64,000 bases of DNA. Origin: JAGLTA01 sp023142625 (GTDB taxonomy: Bacteria > Patescibacteriota > Patescibacteriia > JAACEG01). A program made the translations under genes and the position numbers. The stretch's first letter is position 1. The number at the start of each line of letters is the position of its first letter. The DNA lies in the NCBI GenBank assembly GCA_030641665.1, contig DAOWHA010000050.1, forward strand, positions 6,666 to 70,665, read 5' to 3'. Below the pieces are notes generated by a model. It was given only the letters and a program-made list of their open reading frames with translations, was not told where the DNA came from and searched no databases. This document shows positions 16,292 to 24,527 of this stretch, piece by piece.

Positions 16292-17701
16292 TTATTTCTT
16301 ACTTTTTATCTCGTCAATTCCGCCTTTCATATAAAACTCCCCTTCTGCCTTATCATCATGCTTGCCGTCTAAAATTTCTTTAAATCCTTTTATAGTGTCT
16401 TTTAATTTTACATATTTTCCCGGATGCCCTGTAAATGTTTCCGCGACATGGAACGGCTGAGATAAAAATCTTTGAATTTTTCTCGCTCTTGACACTGTTA
16501 ACTTATCTTCATCTGACAACTCTTCCATTCCAAGAATAGCGATAATATCCTGCAAATCTTTGTATTTTTGCAAAACTTTCTGCACGCCGCGCGCTATGCC
16601 ATAATGCTCATCGCCGACAATTTTCGGATCAAGAATAATTGATGATGAGTCAAGCGGATCAACCGCTGGATAAATTCCCAATTCAGTCAAACTTCTCGCT
16701 AAAACCACGGTTGAATCAAGATGCCCGAAGGTTGTCGCTGGCGCAGGATCGGTTAAGTCATCGGCAGGGACATAAACAGCTTGAATAGATGTGATAGATC
16801 CTTTATTGGTTGAAGTAATCCGTTCTTGCAGTTCTCCCATTTCTGTCGCTAAAGTCGGCTGGTATCCTACGGCGGATGGCATTCGCCCTAATAATGTTGA
16901 AACTTCGGAACCGGCCTGCGTAAACCTAAAAATATTATCTATAAAAAACAGCACGTCCTGATTCTGCTCATCTCGGAAATATTCAGCCATTGAAAGCCCT
17001 GACAGCGCGACGCGGGCGCGCGCTCCAGGCGGCTCATTCATCTGCCCGAAAACCATTGCTACTTTATCAAGCACGCCGGCGGATTTCATTTCGTGATAAA
17101 GATCGTTCCCCTCGCGGGTCCGTTCGCCAACTCCGGCAAATACGGAATATCCGCCGTGCTGCTTGGCAATATTATTTATAAATTCCTGAATGATCACGGT
17201 TTTGCCTACTCCAGCGCCGCCGAACATTCCGACCTTTCCGCCTTTCGCGATCGGGCAGATTAAATCAATGACTTTAATTCCTGTTTCTAAAATTTCTGTC
17301 TTTGTCGACTGATCAATAAACTTCGGAGCTTCGCGATGGATCGGATATTTTTTTTCTGTTTTAGGTGTTTCTTTTCCGTCAACCGCATTTCCTAAAACAT
17401 CAAAAATCCTGCCTAATGTTTTTTCTCCGACTGGCACGCTGATTCCAGCGCCAGTATTAACAACTTTATCTCCGCGCTTTAATCCGTCCGTTGATCCCAT
17501 CGCAACAGTTCTAACTACATTAGACCCGATATGCTGCTGGGTTTCTAAAATCAGTTCTCTTCCGCTCCCTTTCTTGCCATCTGAATCATTGATGAAAACT
17601 GAAAGCGCGTTATAAATCTCAGGCAACTCTTCGTTGAATTGAACATCAACAACAGCGCCGATTACTTGTTTGACTTTTCCTAAATTTTTATTTTCTGACA
17701 T
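16292..17701 (-). CDS. atpD: ATP synthase beta subunit
   Basis: A 469-aa catalytic subunit of F1. The P-loop GGAGVGKT, the VFAGVGERTREGNDLY motif with the catalytic glutamate, and the signature PAVDPLDSSS are all present. Length is normal. It follows atpG after an interval that holds an R1 repeat and a plus-strand membrane gene. Its own upstream hairpin (17702-17745) resembles that of atpC. Confidence 0.97.
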   Translation of the reverse strand: MSENKNLGKVKQVIGAVVDVQFNEELPEIYNALSVFINDSDGKKGSGRELILETQQHIGSNVVRTVAMGSTDGLKRGDKVVNTGAGISVPVGEKTLGRIFDVLGNAVDGKETPKTEKKYPIHREAPKFIDQSTKTEILETGIKVIDLICPIAKGGKVGMFGGAGVGKTVIIQEFINNIAKQHGGYSVFAGVGERTREGNDLYHEMKSAGVLDKVAMVFGQMNEPPGARARVALSGLSMAEYFRDEQNQDVLFFIDNIFRFTQAGSEVSTLLGRMPSAVGYQPTLATEMGELQERITSTNKGSITSIQAVYVPADDLTDPAPATTFGHLDSTVVLARSLTELGIYPAVDPLDSSSIILDPKIVGDEHYGIARGVQKVLQKYKDLQDIIAILGMEELSDEDKLTVSRARKIQRFLSQPFHVAETFTGHPGKYVKLKDTIKGFKEILDGKHDDKAEGEFYMKGGIDEIKSKK

Positions 17702-17745
17702 ATTTTATAGTTTACAACCCAAAACCTTAGCGCAGGGTTGACAAA
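17702..17745 (-). promoter_or_regulatory. Leader hairpin before atpD
   Basis: Minus-strand CAACCC / GGGTTG around CTGCGCTAAGGTTTT, ending about 15 nt before the ATG. It is nearly the same as the element before atpC. It overlaps the -35 box of the divergent plus-strand promoter. Confidence 0.4.
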
Positions 17746-17767
17746 TTAAATTTAAAAAGTATATAAT
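17738..17767 (+). promoter_or_regulatory. Promoter of the plus-strand gene between atpD and atpG
   Basis: TTGACA, 18-bp spacer, TATAAT, 26 bp before the ATG at 17794. Confidence 0.65.
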
Positions 17768-17793
17768 ATAATAAAAACAATAACTTTAAAAAA

Positions 17794-18134
17794 ATGGTTT
17801 CTGATAAAATTTTTTGGAGAATAATTTTTTCTATAATTATTTTAGCCAGTGGCTTAATAGGCTGGCAAAGCGGAAGTTTCATAAATTTTTTGCTTTCATT
17901 AGCAGGATTATCTGGATCTTTTTTATTTCTAAGTATAGTTTTTTTATCATCCGTCCTTTTCGTTACAATACGGAAAGGGGACAAGGAGGCGGAAGTTGGC
18001 TGAATTTTTTTATCACTTTTTTTGGGCTAATGTTTATTTCTGCGATATTCGCAGGAATATACCAAGTATTTTTGCTGTTTAATATAAACGGTAAAATATA
18101 TGAGAGCTTATCGGATGGCAAAATTATTCGATAA
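17794..18134 (+). pseudogene. Frameshifted small membrane protein gene, antisense to the atp cluster
   Basis: The frame from 17794 encodes two hydrophobic helices (MVSDKIFWRIIFSIIILASG and LAGLSGSFLFLSIVFL) and stops at 18003. The frame one base back continues from about 17975 with GGGSWLNFFITFFGLMF and ends KIYESLSDGKIIR at 18134. Adding one G to the GGGG run near 17979 would join them into one protein of about 113 aa with three helices. A promoter precedes and a terminator follows, so the unit was recently intact, or the shift is a sequencing error or programmed. The family is unknown. Confidence 0.55.
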
Positions 18135-18151
18135 AAATTCTAACATTTTCG

Positions 18152-18188
18152 GGTTGCAACATCATTGCTGTTGCAACCTTTTTCCTTT
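18152..18188 (+). terminator. Terminator of the plus-strand membrane gene
   Basis: Stem GGTTGCAAC / GTTGCAACC followed by TTTTTCCTTTTT. Confidence 0.85.
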
Positions 18189-18269
18189 TTAAAACAACGG
18201 AATAAATAATTTATTTTTATCATCATACTTATTTTACAGATAAAGCGAAATAATCTTATTCCCCCTCAC

Positions 18270-18410
18270 TGTCTTTGCGAGGAGGCGATAGCCGACGAAG
18301 CAATCTCATTACTGAGCGAATAAATCTATAATTATAACTTTTTTGCGTAATTAACGAGATTGCTTCGTCGCGCCTCTCTCGCTTCGCTCATTCAGCTCCT
18401 CGCAAAGACA
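18270..18410. repeat. R1 palindromic repeat, copy 4
   Basis: Ends TGTCTTTGCGAGGAG / CTCCTCGCAAAGACA. It lies 23 bp beyond the atpG stop. Confidence 0.92.
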
Positions 18411-18433
18411 ATGGAATTTATATAATTTCGTGA

Positions 18434-19402
18434 TTACGCTTTTAACGCATTCGCGCCGGCGCTGATCTCCGCGATCTCCGCTGTAATGCTTGCCTGCCTT
18501 GCCTTGTTATAAAAGAGCGTTAATTCTGAAACTAAGTCTCCCGCCGCTTCTGTCGCTTGATGCATTGCTGACATTCTGGCGCTATGTTCGGACGCGTTTG
18601 ATTCCAGTAGCGCCTGAAAAAGCTGGACTTCAATTAAACGCGGAATCATTTCGTCTAAAACTTCTTTCGGACTCGGCTCAAAAGTATATTCGTACGCGAA
18701 CTTATCTGCTTGCAGATATTTCTTCTCTTTTTTCCCGACAAATTCTTTATTAAGTCCTACCCTTGTGTCCTTTCCGACAATTCCAAGATACTCGTCTTCC
18801 GCGGAAATGTCAACAGGCAGAAGCTGATTAACTCTCGGAATCTGCTTTCTAGCATTAACAAAATCGGTGTAAGCAACCATTATCTTATCGTATGTTCCGC
18901 TTAAATAATCGTTTAGCGCCATTCTTGCGATTGGCAAAATTTCTTTTATTTCGCTGATTATATCAAGTTTGGAAAATTCCGCAACAATGTCATAGTTATA
19001 ATGCTTTTTTATCGCCGCGCCTTTTTTTCCGATTATTATAAATTCTGGCTTTTCTTTCCCCTGCTCCATATGCTTTTCAACGCTTTTGCGCGTTTTATTT
19101 ATAATAGCCGCGTTAAATCCTCCGCATAATCCCCTATTAGACGATATTAAAATAATTCCGACTTTTTTGATTTTTTTTCGTTTTGTGAAAAGCGGATGCA
19201 AATTTTTATCCCCATTATTATCTGTTGCTTGCGATAAATTTAAAACAGTCTTCCAGCTTAAATTAGCGTAAGTCCTTGTCTTAAGCACGGCCTCAATCGC
19301 GCGACGCATTTTGGATGCCGCCACCATTTCCATCGCTTTGGTAATTTTTTTAGTATTGCTGATGGATTTTATTCTGCTTTGTATGTCTTTAGTATTCGCC
19401 AT
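18434..19402 (-). CDS. atpG: ATP synthase gamma subunit
   Basis: A 322-aa rotor shaft of F1. The N-terminal coiled-coil helix (MANTKDIQSRIKSISNTKKI, AMEMVAASKMRRA) and the C-terminal helix with SEHSARMSAMHQATEAA are typical. It is about 35 residues longer than common bacterial forms, with the extra length in the central globular part (around residues 205-250). It is flanked by R1 copies on both sides. Confidence 0.95.
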   Translation of the reverse strand: MANTKDIQSRIKSISNTKKITKAMEMVAASKMRRAIEAVLKTRTYANLSWKTVLNLSQATDNNGDKNLHPLFTKRKKIKKVGIILISSNRGLCGGFNAAIINKTRKSVEKHMEQGKEKPEFIIIGKKGAAIKKHYNYDIVAEFSKLDIISEIKEILPIARMALNDYLSGTYDKIMVAYTDFVNARKQIPRVNQLLPVDISAEDEYLGIVGKDTRVGLNKEFVGKKEKKYLQADKFAYEYTFEPSPKEVLDEMIPRLIEVQLFQALLESNASEHSARMSAMHQATEAAGDLVSELTLFYNKARQASITAEIAEISAGANALKA

Positions 19403-19434
19403 ATTAATTATAAAAACGCGTTTATTAAAAATAT

Positions 19435-19589
19435 TGTCTTTGCGAGGAGCCGAGCGAGTGAAACGAGCGAAGTGCGACGAAGCAATCCCATTACTAAGCG
19501 AATAAATCTCTTTTGTATAGTTTATGCGAATATTAACGAAATTGCTTCGTCGCTCTCTCGCTATGCTCGTTCGGCTCCTAGCAAAGACA
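19435..19589. repeat. R1 palindromic repeat, copy 5
   Basis: It lies between the atpG start and the atpA stop. The right end is slightly decayed (CTCCTAGCAAAGACA). Confidence 0.9.
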
Positions 19590-19608
19590 ATAAAAGTATA
19601 TTCTACTT

Positions 19609-21162
19609 TTAACTCTCTATATAATCTAAAGTATTCTTATAATCCTTAATTAACTTGTTAATTTTCTCCTCTATTCTTTCATTTAATTCTCCTTTTTCCG
19701 CAATCTCTTTTAAAATATCTTCGCCGTTTATTTTCGCGTATTTATTTAATCCAATTTCAAATTCGCTGATTTTTTCAACAGGGATATCATCTAAAAAGCC
19801 AGCGGTAATAGCGTAAAAAATTAAAACTTGATTAGCGACAGGAATCGGTCGATATTGATCTTGCTTAAATATTTCAACCAATCTTTTTCCTCTTTCTAAT
19901 TTTGCTTTTGTTTCATCGTCTAAATCAGAACCGAATTGCGCGAACGCGGCTAACTCCCTGTATTGCGCGGCTTCCAGCCTCATTTTGCCTGCAACTTTTT
20001 TCATCGCCTTAATCTGCGCGGCACTTCCTACGCGCGATACTGACAAGCCAGCATTTACGGCAGGCCTATTTCCTTGATAAAACAGATCTGGTTCAAGATA
20101 AATCTGCCCGTCAGTAATTGATATTACATTTGTCGGAATATAAGCAGATACATCTCCCGCCTGTGTTTCAATAATCGGCAGCGCCGTGATTGATCCTCCG
20201 CCGCAATCTTTATTTAATTTACATGCTCTTTCCAGTAATCTTGAATGCAGATAAAAAACATCTCCGGGATAAGCTTCACGCCCCGGCGGTCGCTTCAATA
20301 ATAAGGAAATCTCTCGGTAAGCTACAGCATGCTTGCTTAGATCGTCATAAACAATTAAAGCGTCTTCGCCTTTGTCTAAAAAATATTCCGCTATGGCGCA
20401 TCCGGCATAAGGCGCGATATAAGAAAACGCCGCCGGGTCGGACGCGCCAGCCAGCACAATAGTAGTGTAATCCATCGCGCCATGCTCTTCCAGTTTTGCG
20501 GCGATGTTAGCGACTTTTGATTCTTTCTGTCCGATTGCGACATAAATGCATTTCATATTCTGCCCTTTCTGGTTGATAATAGCGTCAATGGCAATCGCGG
20601 TTTTTCCGATCTGGCGATCGCCGATTATCAATTCTCTCTGCCCCCTTCCGATCGGAATCATCGCGTCAATCGCTTTAATTCCCGTCTGAACCGGCTCAAA
20701 AACAGATTCTCTGGAAATAACCCCTGGGGCTATTTTTTCAACTGGATAATATTTTTCCGCCTCGATTTCACCTTTTCCGTCAATCGGCTGCCCCAAAGCG
20801 TTAACAGTTCTGCCGATAATGTTCTCTCCTGTTGGGACTTCTAAAATTCTTTTTAAGCATTTCACTTCATCGCCTTCTTTAATTTTAGAACAATCTCCTA
20901 AAATAATCGCGCCAACACTGTCCTCTTCCAAATTTAAAGCGACACCATATTGGATTTCGGATTTCGGATTTCGGATTTCGGATTTTTTATTGCTTGAAAA
21001 TTCAAGCATCTCCGACATCATCACATCGGAAAGCCCTGAAACGCGAGCGATTCCGTCGCCGACTTCAATGACTTTGCCGACTGTCTGCTCTTTAATCTCT
21101 GTTTTAAAATTCGCGATTTGCTTTTTTAATTGTTCAACAATAAAATCTTTTGTATTGCTCAT
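19609..21162 (-). CDS. atpA: ATP synthase alpha subunit
   Basis: A 517-aa regulatory nucleotide-binding subunit of F1. The P-loop GDRQIGKT, the motif YVAIGQKESKVA and the signature PAVNAGLSVSRVGSAAQ are intact. Residues about 58-71 (NKKSEIRNPKSEIQ) come from an H7 heptamer tract inserted in frame in the N-terminal beta-barrel domain; the normal sequence passes from EFSS straight to YGVALNLE. All catalytic parts are unaffected. Confidence 0.97.
   Translation of the reverse strand: MSNTKDFIVEQLKKQIANFKTEIKEQTVGKVIEVGDGIARVSGLSDVMMSEMLEFSSNKKSEIRNPKSEIQYGVALNLEEDSVGAIILGDCSKIKEGDEVKCLKRILEVPTGENIIGRTVNALGQPIDGKGEIEAEKYYPVEKIAPGVISRESVFEPVQTGIKAIDAMIPIGRGQRELIIGDRQIGKTAIAIDAIINQKGQNMKCIYVAIGQKESKVANIAAKLEEHGAMDYTTIVLAGASDPAAFSYIAPYAGCAIAEYFLDKGEDALIVYDDLSKHAVAYREISLLLKRPPGREAYPGDVFYLHSRLLERACKLNKDCGGGSITALPIIETQAGDVSAYIPTNVISITDGQIYLEPDLFYQGNRPAVNAGLSVSRVGSAAQIKAMKKVAGKMRLEAAQYRELAAFAQFGSDLDDETKAKLERGKRLVEIFKQDQYRPIPVANQVLIFYAITAGFLDDIPVEKISEFEIGLNKYAKINGEDILKEIAEKGELNERIEEKINKLIKDYKNTLDYIES
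20952..20986. repeat. H7 heptamer tract in frame in atpA
   Basis: Four complete GGATTTC units and a partial fifth on the plus strand. They encode the KSEIRNPKSEI segment of AtpA on the minus strand. Confidence 0.85.
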
Positions 21163-21230
21163 ACTATTGACTTTTTTATAATTTATGTTAATTTTTTATT
21201 AAACTCATATTTTAAAAAGGAGGGATAAAA

Positions 21231-21374
21231 ATGACTGATTATTTTTTTATACTTTTATTGATAATTTTAATAATTTGGATTTTTTTTCCATTTCTTTCAA
21301 AAAGTTTGAAAAAATTGAAACACAGAAAAAAATTAGCAAAAATAAAAAAAGCAATAAGAGAAGGAAAAATATAA
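21231..21374 (+). CDS. 47-aa single-span membrane peptide, antisense within the atp cluster
   Basis: The ATG is preceded by AAGGAGGG. The peptide begins MTDYFFILLLIILIIW (one membrane helix) and continues with a strongly basic tail (KSLKKLKHRKKLAKIKKAIR). A terminator follows at 21406. It lies between atpA and atpH but on the opposite strand. It is not recognised; a positively charged tail on a single helix could contact nucleic acid or membrane partners, but this is only a guess. Confidence 0.6.
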   Translation: MTDYFFILLLIILIIWIFFPFLSKSLKKLKHRKKLAKIKKAIREGKI

Positions 21375-21405
21375 AAAAATCAAAACAAAGGGAGGTGATA
21401 AATAA

Positions 21406-21437
21406 GGCTTTGCGTTCACGCAAAGTCTTACTTTTTT
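21406..21437 (+). terminator. Terminator after the 47-aa gene
   Basis: Stem GGCTTTGCG / CGCAAAGTC with a TTCA loop, then TTACTTTTTT. It directly abuts R1 copy 6. Confidence 0.75.
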
Positions 21438-21438
21438 C

Positions 21439-21579
21439 TGTCTTTGCGAGAAGGCGATAGCCGACGAAGCAATCCCATTGCTAAGCGAAAAAAATTATAA
21501 ACACAGATTTGTTCGTTCAGTAATGGGATTGCTTCGTCGCTCTCTCTCGCTATGCTCGCTCGGCTCCTCGCAAAGACAA
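21439..21579. repeat. R1 palindromic repeat, copy 6
   Basis: Ends TGTCTTTGCGAGAAG / CTCCTCGCAAAGACA. It sits 11 bp downstream of the atpH stop. Confidence 0.92.
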
Positions 21580-21590
21580 GGTAATTAAAT

Positions 21591-21992
21591 TTACCTTACC
21601 ATCTCGCTTCTTAACCCGCTTAAACTATTCCTTAAACTCCCATCCAAAATTTTATCTTCATATTTAATGACCACTCCTCCTAAAATATCTTTATTTATTT
21701 TCTGATTTAAAATAACTTTTTCCGCTCCGGACAATTTAGCAATATAACTATTTAACAATTCAATAATCTCCTTGCCTAACTCCTTGGCGCTCACGACTTC
21801 CGCTTCAATAATGCTATGTTCTTTGTCCCATATTTTACAAAATTGTCCCGCTATTTTTTCTAATTTATTAATATCGCTATTGCTTTGCAAAACTTTAACA
21901 AAATTTTCAATCACAACTTTAATCTCGCTGTCTTTTTTTTCTTGAACAACTTGATATAAACTTTCAGCGTACTGTTTTGATGATATTTTCAT
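21591..21992 (-). CDS. atpH: ATP synthase delta subunit
   Basis: A 133-aa peripheral-stalk protein. The start giving MKISSKQYAESLYQVV is chosen because this matches the family N-terminus (the SxxYAxAL-type helix); an upstream in-frame ATG would run into the R1 repeat. The C-terminal segment KINKDILGGVVIKYEDKILDGSLRNSL is diagnostic. It is shorter than the usual 170-180 aa, with loss in the middle. Confidence 0.88.
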   Translation of the reverse strand: MKISSKQYAESLYQVVQEKKDSEIKVVIENFVKVLQSNSDINKLEKIAGQFCKIWDKEHSIIEAEVVSAKELGKEIIELLNSYIAKLSGAEKVILNQKINKDILGGVVIKYEDKILDGSLRNSLSGLRSEMVR

Positions 21993-22040
21993 AAAAATAA
22001 TCCTAAAATGTCTTAATAAAAAAAATTTCTCTCTTCTGGT

Positions 22041-22181
22041 TGTCTTTGCGAGAAGCGAATGGAGCGATAGCAAAATGAGCGACGAAGCAATCCCATTACT
22101 GAACGAACAAATCTGTGATTACAAATCTCTTTGCGTAAACAACGAGATTGCTTCGTCGGCTATCGCCTCCTCGCAAAGACA
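22041..22181. repeat. R1 palindromic repeat, copy 7
   Basis: Ends TGTCTTTGCGAGAAG / CTCCTCGCAAAGACA, 7 bp beyond the atpF stop. Confidence 0.92.
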
Positions 22182-22188
22182 ATGGTGT

Positions 22189-22677
22189 TTATTTTACTAT
22201 TTTTTTAATCAATTCTTTGTCTTTCTCGCTATCCATTTTTTCTTCCAATACTTTTTCAACAGACAGGACAACCAATTCCGCCATCTCTTTTTTCAGTTCT
22301 TTTTCCATCGCTTGTTTTTCGCCTTTAATCTGTTCCTTTGCTTTTTGAATAACAGCCGCTACCTCTTCTTTTGCTTTTTCAACTGTCGCATTTTTGTTGT
22401 CTTCGGCTTTTTTTTGCGCCTGCTCTAAAATACCGCTTGCGCCTTTTTTGGCTTTGATTATTTTCGCCGCGCATTCTTTATCAGAAACTAATAATCTTTC
22501 TTCAATTTTCTTTGCGTCTTTTAACCCTTTTTCAACTGTTTTTGTCCGCTCATCCATCACTTTGATAATCGGCTTTAGCGCAAACTTATAAAGCACAAAA
22601 AAAACAATGGCAAAATTAACCATTTGCGCGATTAAAAGTTTCCAGTCTATATGAAAAGTTGAAATTATAGAATCCAT
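22189..22677 (-). CDS. atpF: ATP synthase subunit b
   Basis: A 162-aa protein. One membrane helix at about residues 13-33 (LIAQMVNFAIVFFVLYKFAL) is followed by a long charged coiled coil rich in K/E/A that forms the peripheral stalk. Length is normal. It lies after atpE across a gap with two GGGTTTAAAACCC-type hairpins. Confidence 0.92.
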   Translation of the reverse strand: MDSIISTFHIDWKLLIAQMVNFAIVFFVLYKFALKPIIKVMDERTKTVEKGLKDAKKIEERLLVSDKECAAKIIKAKKGASGILEQAQKKAEDNKNATVEKAKEEVAAVIQKAKEQIKGEKQAMEKELKKEMAELVVLSVEKVLEEKMDSEKDKELIKKIVK

Positions 22678-22701
22678 TAGAATAATTTTTAATTTTTATT
22701 G

Positions 22702-22760
22702 TAGGGACGGGTTTAAAACCCGTCCGTATCATTGGATAATGGGTTTAAAACCCATCCATA
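22702..22760. repeat. Pair of GGGTTTAAAACCC hairpins between atpE and atpF
   Basis: GGACGGGTTTAAAACCCGTCC and a second, similar palindrome ATGGGTTTAAAACCCAT. This is the only large atp junction that carries this type of repeat instead of R1. Confidence 0.7.
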
Positions 22761-22836
22761 CGATTTGGTTTTATTTTTTTAATAAATTATTTTATCTGCG
22801 AGAGATTAAATAATAACCGCCCGCGCATCAAATAAT

Positions 22837-23058
22837 TTATTTAATACCAAAAGCGATTACTAAAGCATAAATCGCGATCGCTTCAGCAAAAGCTGACGCT
22901 AAAAGCATTGGAACTAAAATTTTTCCAGCTGCTTCTGGGTTTCTTCCGATTGATTCCATCGCTTTTGCGCCGATCTTTCCAATCGCTAAAGCAGGAGCGA
23001 TTGAACCGATGCCGATTGCTAACGCTTTAGCAATCATTGTTAAGTCTAATCCTTCCAT
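22837..23058 (-). CDS. atpE: ATP synthase subunit c
   Basis: A 73-aa two-helix rotor protein. The loop RNPEAAGK and the ion-binding glutamate E58 in ASAFAEAIAIYALVIA are present. The positions that bind sodium in Na+ enzymes (Q in helix 1 and ST after the glutamate, known from Ilyobacter) are replaced by hydrophobic residues, so the ring is predicted to use protons. Confidence 0.95.
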   Translation of the reverse strand: MEGLDLTMIAKALAIGIGSIAPALAIGKIGAKAMESIGRNPEAAGKILVPMLLASAFAEAIAIYALVIAFGIK

Positions 23059-23115
23059 AAATTATTAAATTAAATAAATAATTATTCTTTAAATTACAAA
23101 ATTCGTAAATCCAAC

Positions 23116-23258
23116 TGTCTTTGCGAGCGGAGTGCAACGGAGCGAAGCAATCTCATTACTGAGCAAAAAAAACTATAATCATAACTCCTTCTGCTTAGTA
23201 ATGGGATTGCTTCGTCATTTCGTTTCGCTATCTCTCCACTTCATTCCTCGCAAAGACA
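23116..23258. repeat. R1 palindromic repeat, copy 8
   Basis: Starts TGTCTTTGCGAGCGGAGTGC and ends ATTCCTCGCAAAGACA. It lies between atpE and atpB. Confidence 0.9.
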
Positions 23259-23279
23259 AATAGTTGACTAATAATCTAT

Positions 23280-24128
23280 CTAATGCTCTTCTGACATGCT
23301 AATAGACGCAAAAACCAAAGTCAGCATCGCAAAAATCAACGCTTGAATTAATCCGACGATTATCTCTAAAAATATAAACGGGATCGGCAGTAAAAACGAA
23401 CAAATTGCCGCCATTGAAATCAATAAAACTTCTCCTGCGAATATATTGCCAAACAGCCTGAAAGAAAGCGACGCTACTTTTGCGATCTCCCCTATTATTT
23501 CAACTATGCCGACAAAAAATTTAATCGGATTAATTAAAAGAATGCTCGGGTCTTTTATAATTTTTTTCGGAACCGCCAATAAAGCGTTAATATTTATAAA
23601 TTTATTGATATGGCTCCAAAGCCCTATCGTCACTATGCCTAACAGATGAGTTCCAATAATAGCAATTAGCGATAAAGCTAAAGTTGTGTTAAGATCGGCT
23701 GTTCCGCCTCGCAAAAAAGGGATAAACATATTATGTCCATTATGCTCTTCAATAAAACCGATTGATCCTACTCCGGGCAGCAATCCAAACCAATTATTTA
23801 ACAGGATAAATATAAAAAAAGCGAATACAAGAGGAAATATTTTCAGCGATTTTTTTCTTGAGTTGGTCACGCTGTCGCACAGTTCAATCGCTTTTTCAAT
23901 TACAACTTCGGCAACATTCTGCGCGCCGCGCGGGACTTTTTTTATCCTTTTTTTAATAAATATGGAAATCGCTATTATTAAAAAAACAACCACCCAACTT
24001 ACAAACAAAGAATTCGTAATTGTAAAATGCTTAAAATGAAAAATCGGCTCGGCAAACAGGGTTGTTTCATGAAGAATTTCTTGATGTTCGCTGTTATTTT
24101 GTTCCACGCTGCTTGCTGTCTGGCTCAT
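23280..24128 (-). CDS. atpB: ATP synthase subunit a
   Basis: A 282-aa membrane stator with about five to six helices. The essential arginine lies in SFRLFGNIFAGEVLL, and LNNWFGLLPG and the C-terminal LIQALIFAMLTLVF are typical. It forms the proton half-channels against the c-ring. Its start overlaps the end of the atpI gene by 35 bp. The N-terminal 25 residues are hydrophilic. Confidence 0.93.
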   Translation of the reverse strand: MSQTASSVEQNNSEHQEILHETTLFAEPIFHFKHFTITNSLFVSWVVVFLIIAISIFIKKRIKKVPRGAQNVAEVVIEKAIELCDSVTNSRKKSLKIFPLVFAFFIFILLNNWFGLLPGVGSIGFIEEHNGHNMFIPFLRGGTADLNTTLALSLIAIIGTHLLGIVTIGLWSHINKFININALLAVPKKIIKDPSILLINPIKFFVGIVEIIGEIAKVASLSFRLFGNIFAGEVLLISMAAICSFLLPIPFIFLEIIVGLIQALIFAMLTLVFASISMSEEH

Positions 24129-24375
24129 CTTCCTTGTTTTTACTTAAATTATCTAAATCTTTCATCGCCTTAATAGCGTTATAAACAATTCCGACATTGG
24201 AAATTATAAACGCAATAAAAACGGACAATAAAAACAGTTTTGGCTCTGTGCCATACTTATCATCCAGCCACTTTCCAAAGAAAATAGCCGCTATAATCGG
24301 AACGGCAATCCATCCTGACAGTTTCAAAAAAAGTTCAATTCCCGGCTGCCACCAATTGTTTTCTTTTCTGCTCAT
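24094..24375 (-). CDS. atpI: AtpZ/AtpI family protein
   Basis: A 93-aa protein with two membrane helices (about residues 17-33 and 46-66) and the sequence FFGKWLDDKYGTEP, typical of the small AtpI/AtpZ proteins that open many atp operons and help c-ring assembly or cation supply. It is the first gene after the operon promoter. The acidic tail overlaps the atpB start. Confidence 0.85.
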   Translation of the reverse strand: MSRKENNWWQPGIELFLKLSGWIAVPIIAAIFFGKWLDDKYGTEPKLFLLSVFIAFIISNVGIVYNAIKAMKDLDNLSKNKEDEPDSKQRGTK

Positions 24376-24426
24376 AGGAATTTCAAAAAAAATAAAAAAC
24401 CGCAGATCGCCTACGCTATATAAATT

Positions 24427-24455
24427 ATTATGAATAAATTTTTTGTTTTTGTCAA
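24427..24455 (-). promoter_or_regulatory. Promoter of the ATP synthase operon
   Basis: Minus-strand TTGACA, 17-bp spacer, CATAAT, giving a start near 24420, about 45 nt before the atpI ATG. Confidence 0.7.
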
Positions 24456-24527
24456 GATAAAAATGAACTGCGGAGAGGGAGGGACGATGTTGAAATATGG
24501 CTAAATAGTATTTTAGATAATAGTTGT

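Noticed and set aside
22837..23058. Sodium-type c-ring of the ATP synthase
   Set aside because: The residues that bind Na+ in known enzymes (Q in helix 1, ST after the glutamate) are replaced by I and AI, so a proton ring is more likely.
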